A DNA stretch of 23,769 nt from Alphaproteobacteria bacterium (GTDB taxonomy: Bacteria > Pseudomonadota > Alphaproteobacteria > RF32 > CAG-239): positions 1 through 23,769 of the forward strand of contig JAFVBT010000052.1 of assembly GCA_017479785.1 (NCBI GenBank). The letters are read 5' to 3'. This document shows positions 14,805 to 21,898 of this stretch, in pieces. Each line of letters starts with the position of its first letter. The stretch's first letter is position 1. Under the pieces are notes generated by a model, which saw nothing but the letters and a program-made list of their open reading frames with translations, made no database searches and was not told the DNA's origin. Made by a program: the position numbers and the translations under genes.

Positions 14805-17441
14805 ATGTTAGAGAAAAATTATAATCCGAAGGATTTTGAAGAAAAAATTTATAAAAAATGGGAAACTTCCGGTGCATTTCAACCGGATATGAAGTCTGAT
14901 AAAGATGCATTTTCTATTGTGATTCCGCCACCTAACGTTACCGGTGTTTTGCACATGGGACATGCGTTGGATGACACACTGCAAGATATTTTGATTCGTT
15001 ATAACCGTATGCTCGGCAAAAAGGTATTATGGCAACCGGGAACCGATCATGCAGGTATTGCAACCCAGATGGTGGTTGAACGCAATTTGGCAAAAGAAGG
15101 TTTAACCCGACACGATTTGGGACGCGAAGAATTTGTAAAACGTGTTTGGAAATGGAAAGAACAGTCCGGAGGCACAATATGTCGCCAACTGCGCCGCTTG
15201 GGCGCTTCGTGCGATTGGAGCCGCGAGCGCTTCACTATGGACGAAGGACTTTCACACGCCGTTCGCAAAATATTTGTATCCTTATACAAAGACGGTTTAA
15301 TTTACAAAGCCAAAAAGCTTGTCAACTGGGATCCGGCATTGGAAACAGCCGTTTCCGACTTGGAGGTTGTCCAAAAAGAAACCGTCGGCAAAATGTATTA
15401 CTACAAATACCCGCTGGAAAATAATCCGAACGAATTTATCCATATTGCCACCACGCGTCCGGAAACCATGTTCGGCGATACCGCCGTTGCCGTTTCCAAA
15501 GACAACAAAAAATTGGCACATCTTATCGGAAAAAATTTCATTATTCCGATTATTAATCGTGTTATTCCGATTATTGCCGATGATCATGCCGATCCGGAAA
15601 AGGGTACGGGTGCGGTTAAAATTACGCCGGCTCATGACTTTAACGACTTTGAAGTCGGTAAACGTCATAATCTGCCGATGATTAACATCTTGAACCCCGA
15701 TGCGACACTCAATGAAAACACACCTTATGCCGGTATGAGCACACAGGATGCGCGCGTTAAAACTATTGAAGCTCTTGAAAAACTCGGCTTAATGGAAAAA
15801 ATTGAAGATCACCCGATGGTTATCCCTTACGGTGACCGCAGCGGTGTGGTTATTGAACCGTATATGACGGACCAATGGTTTGTTGATGCGCCGAAATTGG
15901 CAATAGAAGCGCGTCGTGCCGTACACGACGGTGAAATGGAATTTGTACCTGCAACTTACGAAAAAACGTATTTTGAATGGATGAATAACATTCAGCCGTG
16001 GTGCATTTCGCGCCAATTATGGTGGGGGCATCAAATGCCGATTTGGTACGGACCGGATGACACCATTTTCTGCGAAGAAAACGAAGAATTGGCACAAACA
16101 GCCGCTGACAAACACTATGGCAAGCATGTTGAACTGCGCCGCGAAACCGATGTTTTGGATACGTGGTTTTCTTCGGGATTATGGGCATTTTCCACCCTCG
16201 GATGGCCGGAACAAACGGAATATTTAAAAACATTTTACCCGACTTCGGTGTTGGTAACAGGTTTTGACATCATCTTTTTCTGGGTTGCCCGCATGATGAT
16301 GATGAGCATGTATATGATGAAACGCGTGCCGTTCAAAAAGTGCTATATTCACGGTTTGGTTCGTGACGAACAAGGCCGAAAAATGAGCAAATCAAAAGGA
16401 AACACCGTTGATCCGATGGAAACAATTGAAAAATACGGTGCCGATGCGTTGCGCTTCTTTATGGCGGCCAGCGAAACACAAGGACGCGACATCAATTTGT
16501 CTGATTCGCGTATTCAGGGATATCGCAATTTTGCCACGAAATTATGGAATGCCGCACGTTTTTGCGAAATGAACCAATGTTATACGGTTAAAAACTTTGA
16601 CATTAATTCGGCCAAACTTGCCGCAAACAAATGGATTATATCCAAAGCCAAAGAGGCCACTGCTGCCGTAACCGATAATTTAAATAATTATCGTTTTTCC
16701 GAAGCCGCAAACGCTATTTACCAATTCACATGGGGAACTTTCTGCGATTGGTATATTGAGTTAACAAAGCCGGTATTTTATGGTGAGAATTCTGCCGATA
16801 TTGAAGAAACTCGTGCCGTTGCCGCATGGGTACTGGACCGAATTCTGGTTGTTCTGCATCCGTTTATGCCGTTTATCACGGCCGAATTGTGGAACAATCT
16901 GGCTGAACGCAATGTTGACATTATTAAAGCTGCTTGGCCGCTGAATGAAAAAATCAACGATGCAGACAAGTTTGAAATTGATTGGGCTGTTGATTTGATT
17001 TCGGCAATACGTTCTCTGCGCTCGGCAATGAACTTGCCGGCCGGTGCAAAGCTGACGGCTTATATAAAGGCATCGGATGAAGATATAGCCATCATCAACA
17101 AACAACAAAAAATGATATGCACACTGGCGCGCTTGGATGCCGTCGGACCTTTGGCAAATAAAGAAATAACGCAGGATATGGCTCAAACGGCATCTCGTGA
17201 AGCAGTTATTTATATTCCGCTGAAAGGCGTTATTGATTTTGAGGCTGAGCGTGCTCGGTTGAATAAAGAATTGGAAACATTAAATAAAAACCTTGACGGT
17301 TATGCTCGCAAACTCGGCAACGAAAGTTTTGTTGCCAAAGCACCTGCAGCCGTTGTTGCCGAAGAAAAGCGCCGTCAGGCAGAGGCGATGGAAAATAAAG
17401 TCCGCGTTGAAGAAGCGCTGGCACGAATTGCTAATTTTTAA
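14805..17441 (+). CDS. valS: Valyl-tRNA synthetase
   Basis: Charges tRNA-Val with valine in the cytoplasm. At 878 aa it is a normal ValRS. The class I signatures are clear: the HIGH motif within PPPNVTGVLHMGHAL (HMGH at residues 50-53) and KMSKS at 526-530 (GRKMSKSKGN). Between them lies the CP1 editing domain (TTRPETMFGDTA, then KGTGAVKITPAHDFND), which removes mischarged threonine. After the anticodon-binding domain, the last 70 residues form the ValRS C-terminal coiled coil (ERARLNKELETLNKNLDGYA). GGGATAAAAA precedes the ATG. It follows the PopZ-like gene by 45 nt, and its stop codon overlaps the AGGAG of the next gene, so all three are likely one operon. Confidence 0.98.
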   Translation: MLEKNYNPKDFEEKIYKKWETSGAFQPDMKSDKDAFSIVIPPPNVTGVLHMGHALDDTLQDILIRYNRMLGKKVLWQPGTDHAGIATQMVVERNLAKEGLTRHDLGREEFVKRVWKWKEQSGGTICRQLRRLGASCDWSRERFTMDEGLSHAVRKIFVSLYKDGLIYKAKKLVNWDPALETAVSDLEVVQKETVGKMYYYKYPLENNPNEFIHIATTRPETMFGDTAVAVSKDNKKLAHLIGKNFIIPIINRVIPIIADDHADPEKGTGAVKITPAHDFNDFEVGKRHNLPMINILNPDATLNENTPYAGMSTQDARVKTIEALEKLGLMEKIEDHPMVIPYGDRSGVVIEPYMTDQWFVDAPKLAIEARRAVHDGEMEFVPATYEKTYFEWMNNIQPWCISRQLWWGHQMPIWYGPDDTIFCEENEELAQTAADKHYGKHVELRRETDVLDTWFSSGLWAFSTLGWPEQTEYLKTFYPTSVLVTGFDIIFFWVARMMMMSMYMMKRVPFKKCYIHGLVRDEQGRKMSKSKGNTVDPMETIEKYGADALRFFMAASETQGRDINLSDSRIQGYRNFATKLWNAARFCEMNQCYTVKNFDINSAKLAANKWIISKAKEATAAVTDNLNNYRFSEAANAIYQFTWGTFCDWYIELTKPVFYGENSADIEETRAVAAWVLDRILVVLHPFMPFITAELWNNLAERNVDIIKAAWPLNEKINDADKFEIDWAVDLISAIRSLRSAMNLPAGAKLTAYIKASDEDIAIINKQQKMICTLARLDAVGPLANKEITQDMAQTASREAVIYIPLKGVIDFEAERARLNKELETLNKNLDGYARKLGNESFVAKAPAAVVAEEKRRQAEAMENKVRVEEALARIANF

Positions 17442-17451
17442 GGAGAAAAAC

Positions 17452-18090
17452 ATGAAAAAATTAATTTTAACATTAACAGCAATATGTTTTTTAGGTGCGT
17501 GCGCCACAGACCCGTACACCGGTGAAAGCAAAGTTTCAAAAACGGCATGGGGAACGGGCATCGGTGCGGCAGTCGGTGCCGGTGTCGGTGCTTTAGTCGG
17601 TGGTCAAAAAGGTGCGCTTATCGGTGCCGGAATTGGCGGAGCAACGGGTGCTGCTACCGGCGGATATATGGACATTCAAGCCCGCAAATTGCGTGAAAAG
17701 CTTGCCGGAACAGGCGTACAGGTTTTGCGTGACGGTGACAATGTTCGCTTGATTATGCCGAACAAAATTACATTCAACACCAATGAGTCTGTTATTTTGC
17801 CTTCCGGCAATGCTGTTTTGGATTCGGTTGCCTTGGTTGCCAACGAATACGATAAAACAAAACTGCAAGTTATCGGTTATACGGACAGCTCGGGTAACGA
17901 CAAAATCAACATTCCGTTATCACAGCGTCGTGCGCAAGCCGTTGTGGCTTATTTAGGACTGCGCGGTGTTAACACCGGTCGCATGAGTGCCTATGGTGCC
18001 GGTGCCAGTAATCCGATTGCCTCTAACGCAACGGCAGAAGGCAAGGCACAAAATCGTCGTGTTGAAATTATGCTGATTAACGCGCAATAA
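17452..18090 (+). CDS. OmpA-family lipoprotein with glycine zipper
   Basis: An outer-membrane lipoprotein that probably binds peptidoglycan (YiaD/Pal-like). It is 212 aa with a lipoprotein signal ending LGAC (Cys17). Residues about 33-75 are a glycine-zipper segment (GIGAAVGAGVGALVGG and repeats of GAG/GGATG), which can insert in or associate with membranes. The C-terminal OmpA domain (about 90-210) has ITFNTNE, the peptidoglycan-contacting GYTDSSGND...LSQRRAQAV region and the closing NRRVEIML. The start at 17452 has AGGAGA directly upstream, overlapping the valS stop codon; a longer in-frame reading from 17293 lies inside valS and is rejected. Co-transcription with valS is likely, and a strong terminator follows. 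Confidence 0.94.
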   Translation: MKKLILTLTAICFLGACATDPYTGESKVSKTAWGTGIGAAVGAGVGALVGGQKGALIGAGIGGATGAATGGYMDIQARKLREKLAGTGVQVLRDGDNVRLIMPNKITFNTNESVILPSGNAVLDSVALVANEYDKTKLQVIGYTDSSGNDKINIPLSQRRAQAVVAYLGLRGVNTGRMSAYGAGASNPIASNATAEGKAQNRRVEIMLINAQ

Positions 18091-18112
18091 TAAAGATTCT
18101 TGAGAATCAATC

Positions 18113-18140
18113 GCCGGCATTTCAGAATGCCGGCTTTTTT
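18113..18140 (+). terminator. Intrinsic terminator of the valS operon
   Basis: GCCGGCATT, loop TCAG, AATGCCGGC: a perfect 9-bp stem followed by six T, 22 nt after the OmpA-family stop codon. Confidence 0.93.
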
Positions 18141-18153
18141 ATGTTTAAAAATG

Positions 18154-18181
18154 AAAAAGGCCGTCATTTCTGACGACCTTT
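18154..18181 (-). terminator. Intrinsic terminator of tRNA-Val
   Basis: On the minus strand AAAGGUCGUCA, loop GAAA, UGACGGCCUUU (one G-U wobble) followed by a T run. It begins 5 nt after the tRNA 3' end. Confidence 0.85.
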
Positions 18182-18185
18182 GTTT

Positions 18186-18261
18186 TGGTAGGCGCTGACA
18201 GGTTCGAACTGCCGACCCTCTCGGTGTAAACGAGATGCTCTTCCAGCTGAGCTAAGCACCC
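18186..18261 (-). tRNA. tRNA-Val(UAC)
   Basis: A 76-nt tRNA on the minus strand with encoded CCA. The anticodon loop TTTACAC on stem TCTCG/CGAGA gives anticodon UAC. D arm GCTCAGCTGGAAGAGC and T loop TTCGAAC are normal. The acceptor stem GGGUGCU/AGCGCCU contains G-U pairs at 1:72 and 4:69; the terminal G1-U72 is unusual. The gene lies close to valS, whose product charges it. Confidence 0.96.
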
Positions 18262-18279
18262 ATCCGTTCAACAATGATG

Positions 18280-18308
18280 TTTATACTCTCTCTATTTATA
18301 AAAATCAA
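18280..18308 (-). promoter_or_regulatory. Sigma70-type promoter of tRNA-Val
   Basis: On the minus strand TTGATT (18308-18303), a 17-bp spacer and TATAAA (18285-18280), about 18 nt before the mature tRNA. Between this and the next terminator (18309-18371) I see only AT-rich sequence. Confidence 0.65.
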
Positions 18309-18371
18309 GTCTTTTTTTTAATTTTTCTAATTTTTTTAATAAACACAATAATTTCAATATATTATTAAGCA

Positions 18372-18407
18372 AAAAGCAGCGGTTCGCAAAAACGAAACGC
18401 TGCTTTT
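18372..18407 (-). terminator. Terminator of the glycan operon
   Basis: On the minus strand AAAAGCAGCG and CGCTGCTTTT form a 10-bp stem around a 16-nt loop with further partial pairing, followed by a T run. It begins 5 nt after the stop codon of the 91-aa gene. Confidence 0.88.
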
Positions 18408-18411
18408 CGCA

Positions 18412-18687
18412 CTACAATAAACTGATGAGTTTTGCCGTCGCTTCCTGACAAAGCGGATAGTGCTCCAAATAAGCCTGAAGCACAAGTTTGTTTTTCTGCT
18501 CTGCCAACAGCATCTGCGCTACATTAGACAATTTGAAACGGTTGACGTACGCCAACAAAAGTTCGTTGTCACGACGATTCACCAATGCAATTTGCGCATC
18601 TTCACTCAAAAAATGTGTCTTAAGATACGTACAAAACTCATCAAAATCGGCACTTTGCGCCAATTCTATTTCAACATAATTTTTCAT
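18412..18687 (-). CDS. Small helical-repeat protein, 91 aa
   Basis: I do not recognise a named family. After a short N-terminal strand (MKNYVEIELAQ) the protein consists of three consecutive units of about 24 residues. They share the pattern of a hydrophobic helix with Y/L (LLLAYVNRFKLS, LVLQAYLEHYPLC, FDEFCTYLKTHFLS) followed by A-Q/T-x-x-L (AQIALVNRRDN, AQMLLAEQKN, ATAKLISLL). This suggests a short alpha-solenoid that binds another protein. Only a weak AGG lies 4 nt before the ATG. It is 40 nt downstream of the nucleotidylyltransferase and is the last gene before the terminator, so it may be co-transcribed with the glycan genes, but its role there is unknown. Confidence 0.7.
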   Translation of the reverse strand: MKNYVEIELAQSADFDEFCTYLKTHFLSEDAQIALVNRRDNELLLAYVNRFKLSNVAQMLLAEQKNKLVLQAYLEHYPLCQEATAKLISLL

Positions 18688-18727
18688 AAGCCTAAAATAA
18701 TTAGAAACTAATAATCAAGTTAAAATT

Positions 18728-19141
18728 CTACTTTTTCAATTCGGCGCGAATTGCTGTTGTTGAGCGCACCGGCAATAAATCTTTCGGAATCCGATTGCTG
18801 ACGACATAACGTATTCCCAAACCCTCTATAAAGCTGCGTTTTTCAGCACTGTCACCATCGGTGTTCACAAAGAAAATATCAGGTTTAATTTGTTTTATTT
18901 CCTCGGCGAAATCAAGCTTACCCGAACCGCACGCAATAAATGCCTTATGCACAAAACGAACAGAGGAAACCATATACTGTCTCTCATCTTCATTATAAAG
19001 AGTCGGACGATGTTTAAGTTCTTTCACTGTCTTATCGGAACCGATTGAAACATATAAATCGCCATATTGTGAAGCTTCTTCAAAAAAGCGAATATGTCCG
19101 CTGTGCAACACATCAAAACAACCGGAAACAAACACTTTCAT
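18728..19141 (-). CDS. Nucleotidylyltransferase of the cytidylyltransferase (TagD/HldE-C) superfamily
   Basis: Transfers CMP or AMP from a nucleotide triphosphate to a phosphorylated sugar or polyol, releasing pyrophosphate. The 137-aa protein has GCFDVLHSGHIRFFEEA (HSGH at 13-16, the HxGH nucleotide motif) and a C-terminal RSTTAIR corresponding to the (I)STT motif. Related enzymes are glycerol-3-phosphate cytidylyltransferase and heptose-1-phosphate adenylyltransferase. The segment ACGSGKLDF...IKPDIFFVNTDG does not look like classical TagD, so the substrate is open. The glycerophosphotransferase-type domain in the same operon makes a CDP-polyol a reasonable guess. ATG 19141 lies 1 nt after the GT2 stop codon, and its AAGGA lies within the last GT2 codons. 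Stop codon is TAG. Confidence 0.88.
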   Translation of the reverse strand: MKVFVSGCFDVLHSGHIRFFEEASQYGDLYVSIGSDKTVKELKHRPTLYNEDERQYMVSSVRFVHKAFIACGSGKLDFAEEIKQIKPDIFFVNTDGDSAEKRSFIEGLGIRYVVSNRIPKDLLPVRSTTAIRAELKK

Positions 19142-19142
19142 C

Positions 19143-19192
19143 TTATTTGTCCTTTATTGAAAGCAGAGGGATAAATCCAAACAGCTTATAAG
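19143..19192 (-). repeat. Tail motif copy 1 (end of GT2)
   Basis: Encodes SYKLFGFIPLLSIKDK and the stop codon. CTG TTT GGA TTT ATC is less close in DNA to the other copies than they are to each other. AAAGGAC inside it is the likely Shine-Dalgarno of the nucleotidylyltransferase gene. Confidence 0.75.
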
Positions 19193-20006
19193 ATACTTTT
19201 TTAGGTTTATAAATAGACTTAGTTTTAGATATCGCCTTCAGAACTTCCTTCATTTTGGCTTCTTTTTCCGCTTTGCGTCGGCGGGCTTCTTGTTTGCGTC
19301 TTGCAAAATCATCTAATTCTTGCTGAGTAAAATAAATACTGTTAAATCGTTCATGTTCCAGGCGACGGGTTTCTTTGTTTTCCGGTTTCATGGTTACGCC
19401 GTTAAGCCAAAAGCGTCCGACAATAAAATCCAATAATTCAACTTGTTCACCGGCCGCCGTCAATCTGATATTCATTTCCGTATCGGCACAAAACTTGTAG
19501 TTTTCATCATAAGGGCCGTATTTTTCAAACAGACTGCGACGATAAAAAGCAGATTGGTGCGCCATAGAATATTTCAAAAAGGTATATTTATCAATCGGTT
19601 TTTTATAATGCCACACGTGAAAAAGTGTGCCGTCCGGATTAAACCGCTCTTCCTCGGCTTGCAAAATATTCCGCTCATATTGCTTATCTTTAAACACTCT
19701 TTCCAATGCATCCGTCACGGCATATTCATCGCCGCCGTTCATAAAATTGAGCCATTCGCCTTTAGCGTGCACAATCCCTTTATTCATTGCATTATAGAGG
19801 CCGTTATCCGGCTCGGAGATAAGAACGCTCATTCGGTCTTGATATTTTTTCAGCACTTCAACAGTGCCGTCGATTGAGCCGCCGTCAACCACAATCCATT
19901 CAAAATCCTGCCATGTTTGATTGACTATGCTCTTGCATGTACGCTCTATTTCATCCTTGATATTGTAGCATATAGTGATAATGCTTAAAACCGGTTTCTT
20001 TCTCAT
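19143..20006 (-). CDS. Glycosyltransferase family 2 with shared C-terminal tail
   Basis: The 287-aa protein adds a sugar from a nucleotide donor to a growing surface glycan. It has the GT-A fold signature: LSIITICYN at the start, VVDGGSIDGT (D41), EPDNGLYNAMNKG, and NGGDE in the DxD position (about 91-95). After about residue 225 there is a highly charged helix rich in R, K and E (ARRKQEARRRKAEKEAKM). The chain ends in KLFGFIPLLSIKDK, nearly the same tail as in the two preceding proteins of the operon. ATG 20006 lies 2 nt after the SGNH stop codon, with GAGGA inside that gene's last codons. Specific sugar and linkage cannot be read from sequence. Confidence 0.93.
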   Translation of the reverse strand: MRKKPVLSIITICYNIKDEIERTCKSIVNQTWQDFEWIVVDGGSIDGTVEVLKKYQDRMSVLISEPDNGLYNAMNKGIVHAKGEWLNFMNGGDEYAVTDALERVFKDKQYERNILQAEEERFNPDGTLFHVWHYKKPIDKYTFLKYSMAHQSAFYRRSLFEKYGPYDENYKFCADTEMNIRLTAAGEQVELLDFIVGRFWLNGVTMKPENKETRRLEHERFNSIYFTQQELDDFARRKQEARRRKAEKEAKMKEVLKAISKTKSIYKPKKVSYKLFGFIPLLSIKDK

Positions 20007-20008
20007 TT

Positions 20009-20053
20009 TTATTCTTCCTCAATAGAAAGCAGAGAAATAAAACCAAAGAGTTG
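20009..20053 (-). repeat. Tail motif copy 2 (end of SGNH protein)
   Basis: Encodes QLFGFISLLSIEEE and the stop codon. CTCTTTGGTTTTATT and ATTGAGGAA are identical in DNA to copy 3, and GAGGA serves as the Shine-Dalgarno of the GT2 gene. Confidence 0.75.
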
Positions 20054-20710
20054 CCACTTTGTTACTGCATTTCTCTTGATTTTTTGAATTTTACCCATAA
20101 TATACCGAGCAATTTCTTGCGAAGCACTTCTTTCCAAAAAGTGACAATGGTCTCTATATGCGTATTGATTTTGCATAACAAAAGAGTACAAATCCACAAT
20201 TAACAAACCACGCTTTGCAAATATTTTTGTTTGAATAGCGTTTCTCTTTTGAATTTCTGCATTTTTCACTTCATCCGATAAAGAGGGATCTTCTTTTAAT
20301 TTATTTGGAGTAGAAGTTAAAAGTACAACATTTTTACATCTTTTCTGCAAATATTTAACAAATCCCGTAAAACCTTTTGTATATCTTGCGACATGTTTAG
20401 GATTATTATTGGTCTGAATATACCAACCATGTTTCGCTCCGATATTGCATAAAATCAACTGATAATTATACACGTTGTTCTTAAAAAATGCATCTAATAC
20501 ATTATAAAAACAAGGATCTTCAAAACTTGAAGATGAGCCGATAAAATCAAAGGCATACTCTGAAAACATTTTGCTCATTTCGCTTCTGAGTTCCCGCGAC
20601 ACACTGTCACCGATAATTAATATGCGAGGCTTTGTCGGATTGGTACAAGCTTCAATCCAAGTATTTGTCCATTCTACATTTTCCCGATCTTGAAATACTT
20701 TAAAGCCCAT
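20009..20710 (-). CDS. SGNH/GDSL-type esterase with shared C-terminal tail
   Basis: A 233-aa SGNH-fold hydrolase, probably an esterase or acyltransferase that edits acyl groups on the glycan. Block I is ILIIGDSVSRELR with nucleophile Ser36; CNIGAKHG (88-95) may supply the oxyanion Gly and Asn; the acid and base are D187 and H190 in RDHCHF. There is no signal peptide, so it likely acts in the cytoplasm or at the inner face of the membrane. It ends QLFGFISLLSIEEE. I place the start at ATG 20710, 1 nt after the GT8 stop codon, with GAGGA 8 nt upstream; a longer reading from 20749 would overlap GT8. Substrate unknown. Confidence 0.85.
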   Translation of the reverse strand: MGFKVFQDRENVEWTNTWIEACTNPTKPRILIIGDSVSRELRSEMSKMFSEYAFDFIGSSSSFEDPCFYNVLDAFFKNNVYNYQLILCNIGAKHGWYIQTNNNPKHVARYTKGFTGFVKYLQKRCKNVVLLTSTPNKLKEDPSLSDEVKNAEIQKRNAIQTKIFAKRGLLIVDLYSFVMQNQYAYRDHCHFLERSASQEIARYIMGKIQKIKRNAVTKWQLFGFISLLSIEEE

Positions 20711-20711
20711 T

Positions 20712-20756
20712 TCATTTTTCCTCAATTGTGAATAAGGGAATAAAACCAAAGAGCGT
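20712..20756 (-). repeat. Tail motif copy 3 (end of GT8)
   Basis: Encodes TLFGFIPLFTIEEK and the stop codon. It shares two exact DNA blocks with copy 2 (15 and 9 nt), although the parent genes are otherwise unrelated. Confidence 0.75.
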
Positions 20757-21662
20757 ATATTTTTTAATCTTTGCTGCTAATCTCTCTTTCTTTTTGGAAG
20801 CGCAATACACTCCCCTTTGTAACACAATATCTTTATACGGAGATTGTTTATAGTAACTATCCCATAGTTCTCCGAAAGTTCCGTTACTAACCTTCCATGG
20901 GCGTTGAGCAGCTTTTCCTGCCATGTGAATAATCTTAGAATTCTTTATCAGTTGTTCGTAACTTTTATACCGAACATTATAAAAATCATTAATTTCTTCA
21001 ATTTTGTAATCACAGCCCTGATACAACGCCAACATACTGTTATTCTCAACACCTATCCATTTGGTCTTTGAGTTCAAAACATAGTTAAAAGCATCCTGAT
21101 CCATACATTTCCATTGCGGATGTTCCATTTTGGCCGCAATCAATAAGTCCGAACAGTTTTGGTCACGCATTTTCTTTAAATCAAGCAATAACACACCGGA
21201 ATTAAAATATTTCTCACAACCGACTGTTTGGTTAAAGTGCTGTTTCAACTCACCAACCATATCTCGTACACCGCCGACTATTTTATCCTCTAAATCAATT
21301 GCATACAATTCTTCCAAATCTTGACAAACAATAATATCCCCATCAATGTATAATACCTTATCCGTCTTAATGGTATTCGGAATATCAAACTTAAGTGCCG
21401 CGCTCTTCGGAACATGCGTTTTAACATTAATTTTATCATATTTCGACGCATCTACTTCAATAAAATCTATTTTGACATCCTTTCTGCGTAACACTGACAA
21501 ACGCCTCAAATCGTCGGCAGAAACATCATTTATCAACAAATAAAAATGATAAACGCTATCACTACTCTTATTACAGATAGCCGACGTCATTGCAACCGCT
21601 GTCGGAATAACATAGTTATTATCGGTTATCATGCAAATATTAATTTCTGACTTTAGGGTCAT
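20712..21662 (-). CDS. Glycosyltransferase family 8 with shared C-terminal tail
   Basis: A 316-aa retaining transferase of the LgtC/glycogenin family, which usually transfers galactose or glucose from a UDP-sugar to a lipopolysaccharide or capsule acceptor. Seen in the sequence: NICMITDNNYVIPTAVAMTS at the start, the metal-binding DGD (107-109 in YIDGDIIV), YFNSGVLLLDLKKMR, CMDQDAFN, and IIHMAG...RPWK near the end of the domain. A basic linker (KKKERLAAKIKKY) leads to the tail LFGFIPLFTIEEK. AGGAAATAAG precedes ATG 21662, 15 nt after the 69-aa gene. The last codons carry the Shine-Dalgarno of the SGNH gene. Donor and acceptor are not determinable. Confidence 0.94.
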   Translation of the reverse strand: MTLKSEINICMITDNNYVIPTAVAMTSAICNKSSDSVYHFYLLINDVSADDLRRLSVLRRKDVKIDFIEVDASKYDKINVKTHVPKSAALKFDIPNTIKTDKVLYIDGDIIVCQDLEELYAIDLEDKIVGGVRDMVGELKQHFNQTVGCEKYFNSGVLLLDLKKMRDQNCSDLLIAAKMEHPQWKCMDQDAFNYVLNSKTKWIGVENNSMLALYQGCDYKIEEINDFYNVRYKSYEQLIKNSKIIHMAGKAAQRPWKVSNGTFGELWDSYYKQSPYKDIVLQRGVYCASKKKERLAAKIKKYTLFGFIPLFTIEEK

Positions 21663-21677
21663 CTTATTTCCTGCCCG

Positions 21678-21887
21678 TTACACCAATTTTTTGCTTACTT
21701 TCATCACCAAAATACCCAAAACATAGTATTTGGTGGTGATTTTATTTTCAAATTTACGACGTGCAAATATCGGCAAACCTAAAATCTTCCACGTTTTTCG
21801 ACCGCCACGTATTGCCCAACCCCATATAGGCAAAAAACCAAATAATTTAATTTTGCGAGAATGTTGTGCTGATACTTTCTTGCTCAT
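21678..21887 (-). CDS. 69-aa peptide made of tail-like motifs
   Basis: I do not know a family for this product. It is almost wholly three loose copies of the tail motif: RKIKLFGFLPIWG (about 11-23), RKTWKILGLPIFARR (30-44) and TKYYVLGILVMKVSKK (52-67), separated by basic residues. It is strongly basic and hydrophobic, suggesting peripheral membrane binding. Evidence that it is a gene is positional: AAGGA lies 6-7 nt before the ATG, and gaps of 11 nt upstream and 15 nt downstream fit the operon. It could also be the remnant C-terminus of a lost glycosyltransferase. Confidence 0.65.
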   Translation of the reverse strand: MSKKVSAQHSRKIKLFGFLPIWGWAIRGGRKTWKILGLPIFARRKFENKITTKYYVLGILVMKVSKKLV

Positions 21888-21898
21888 TTATTTTCCTT

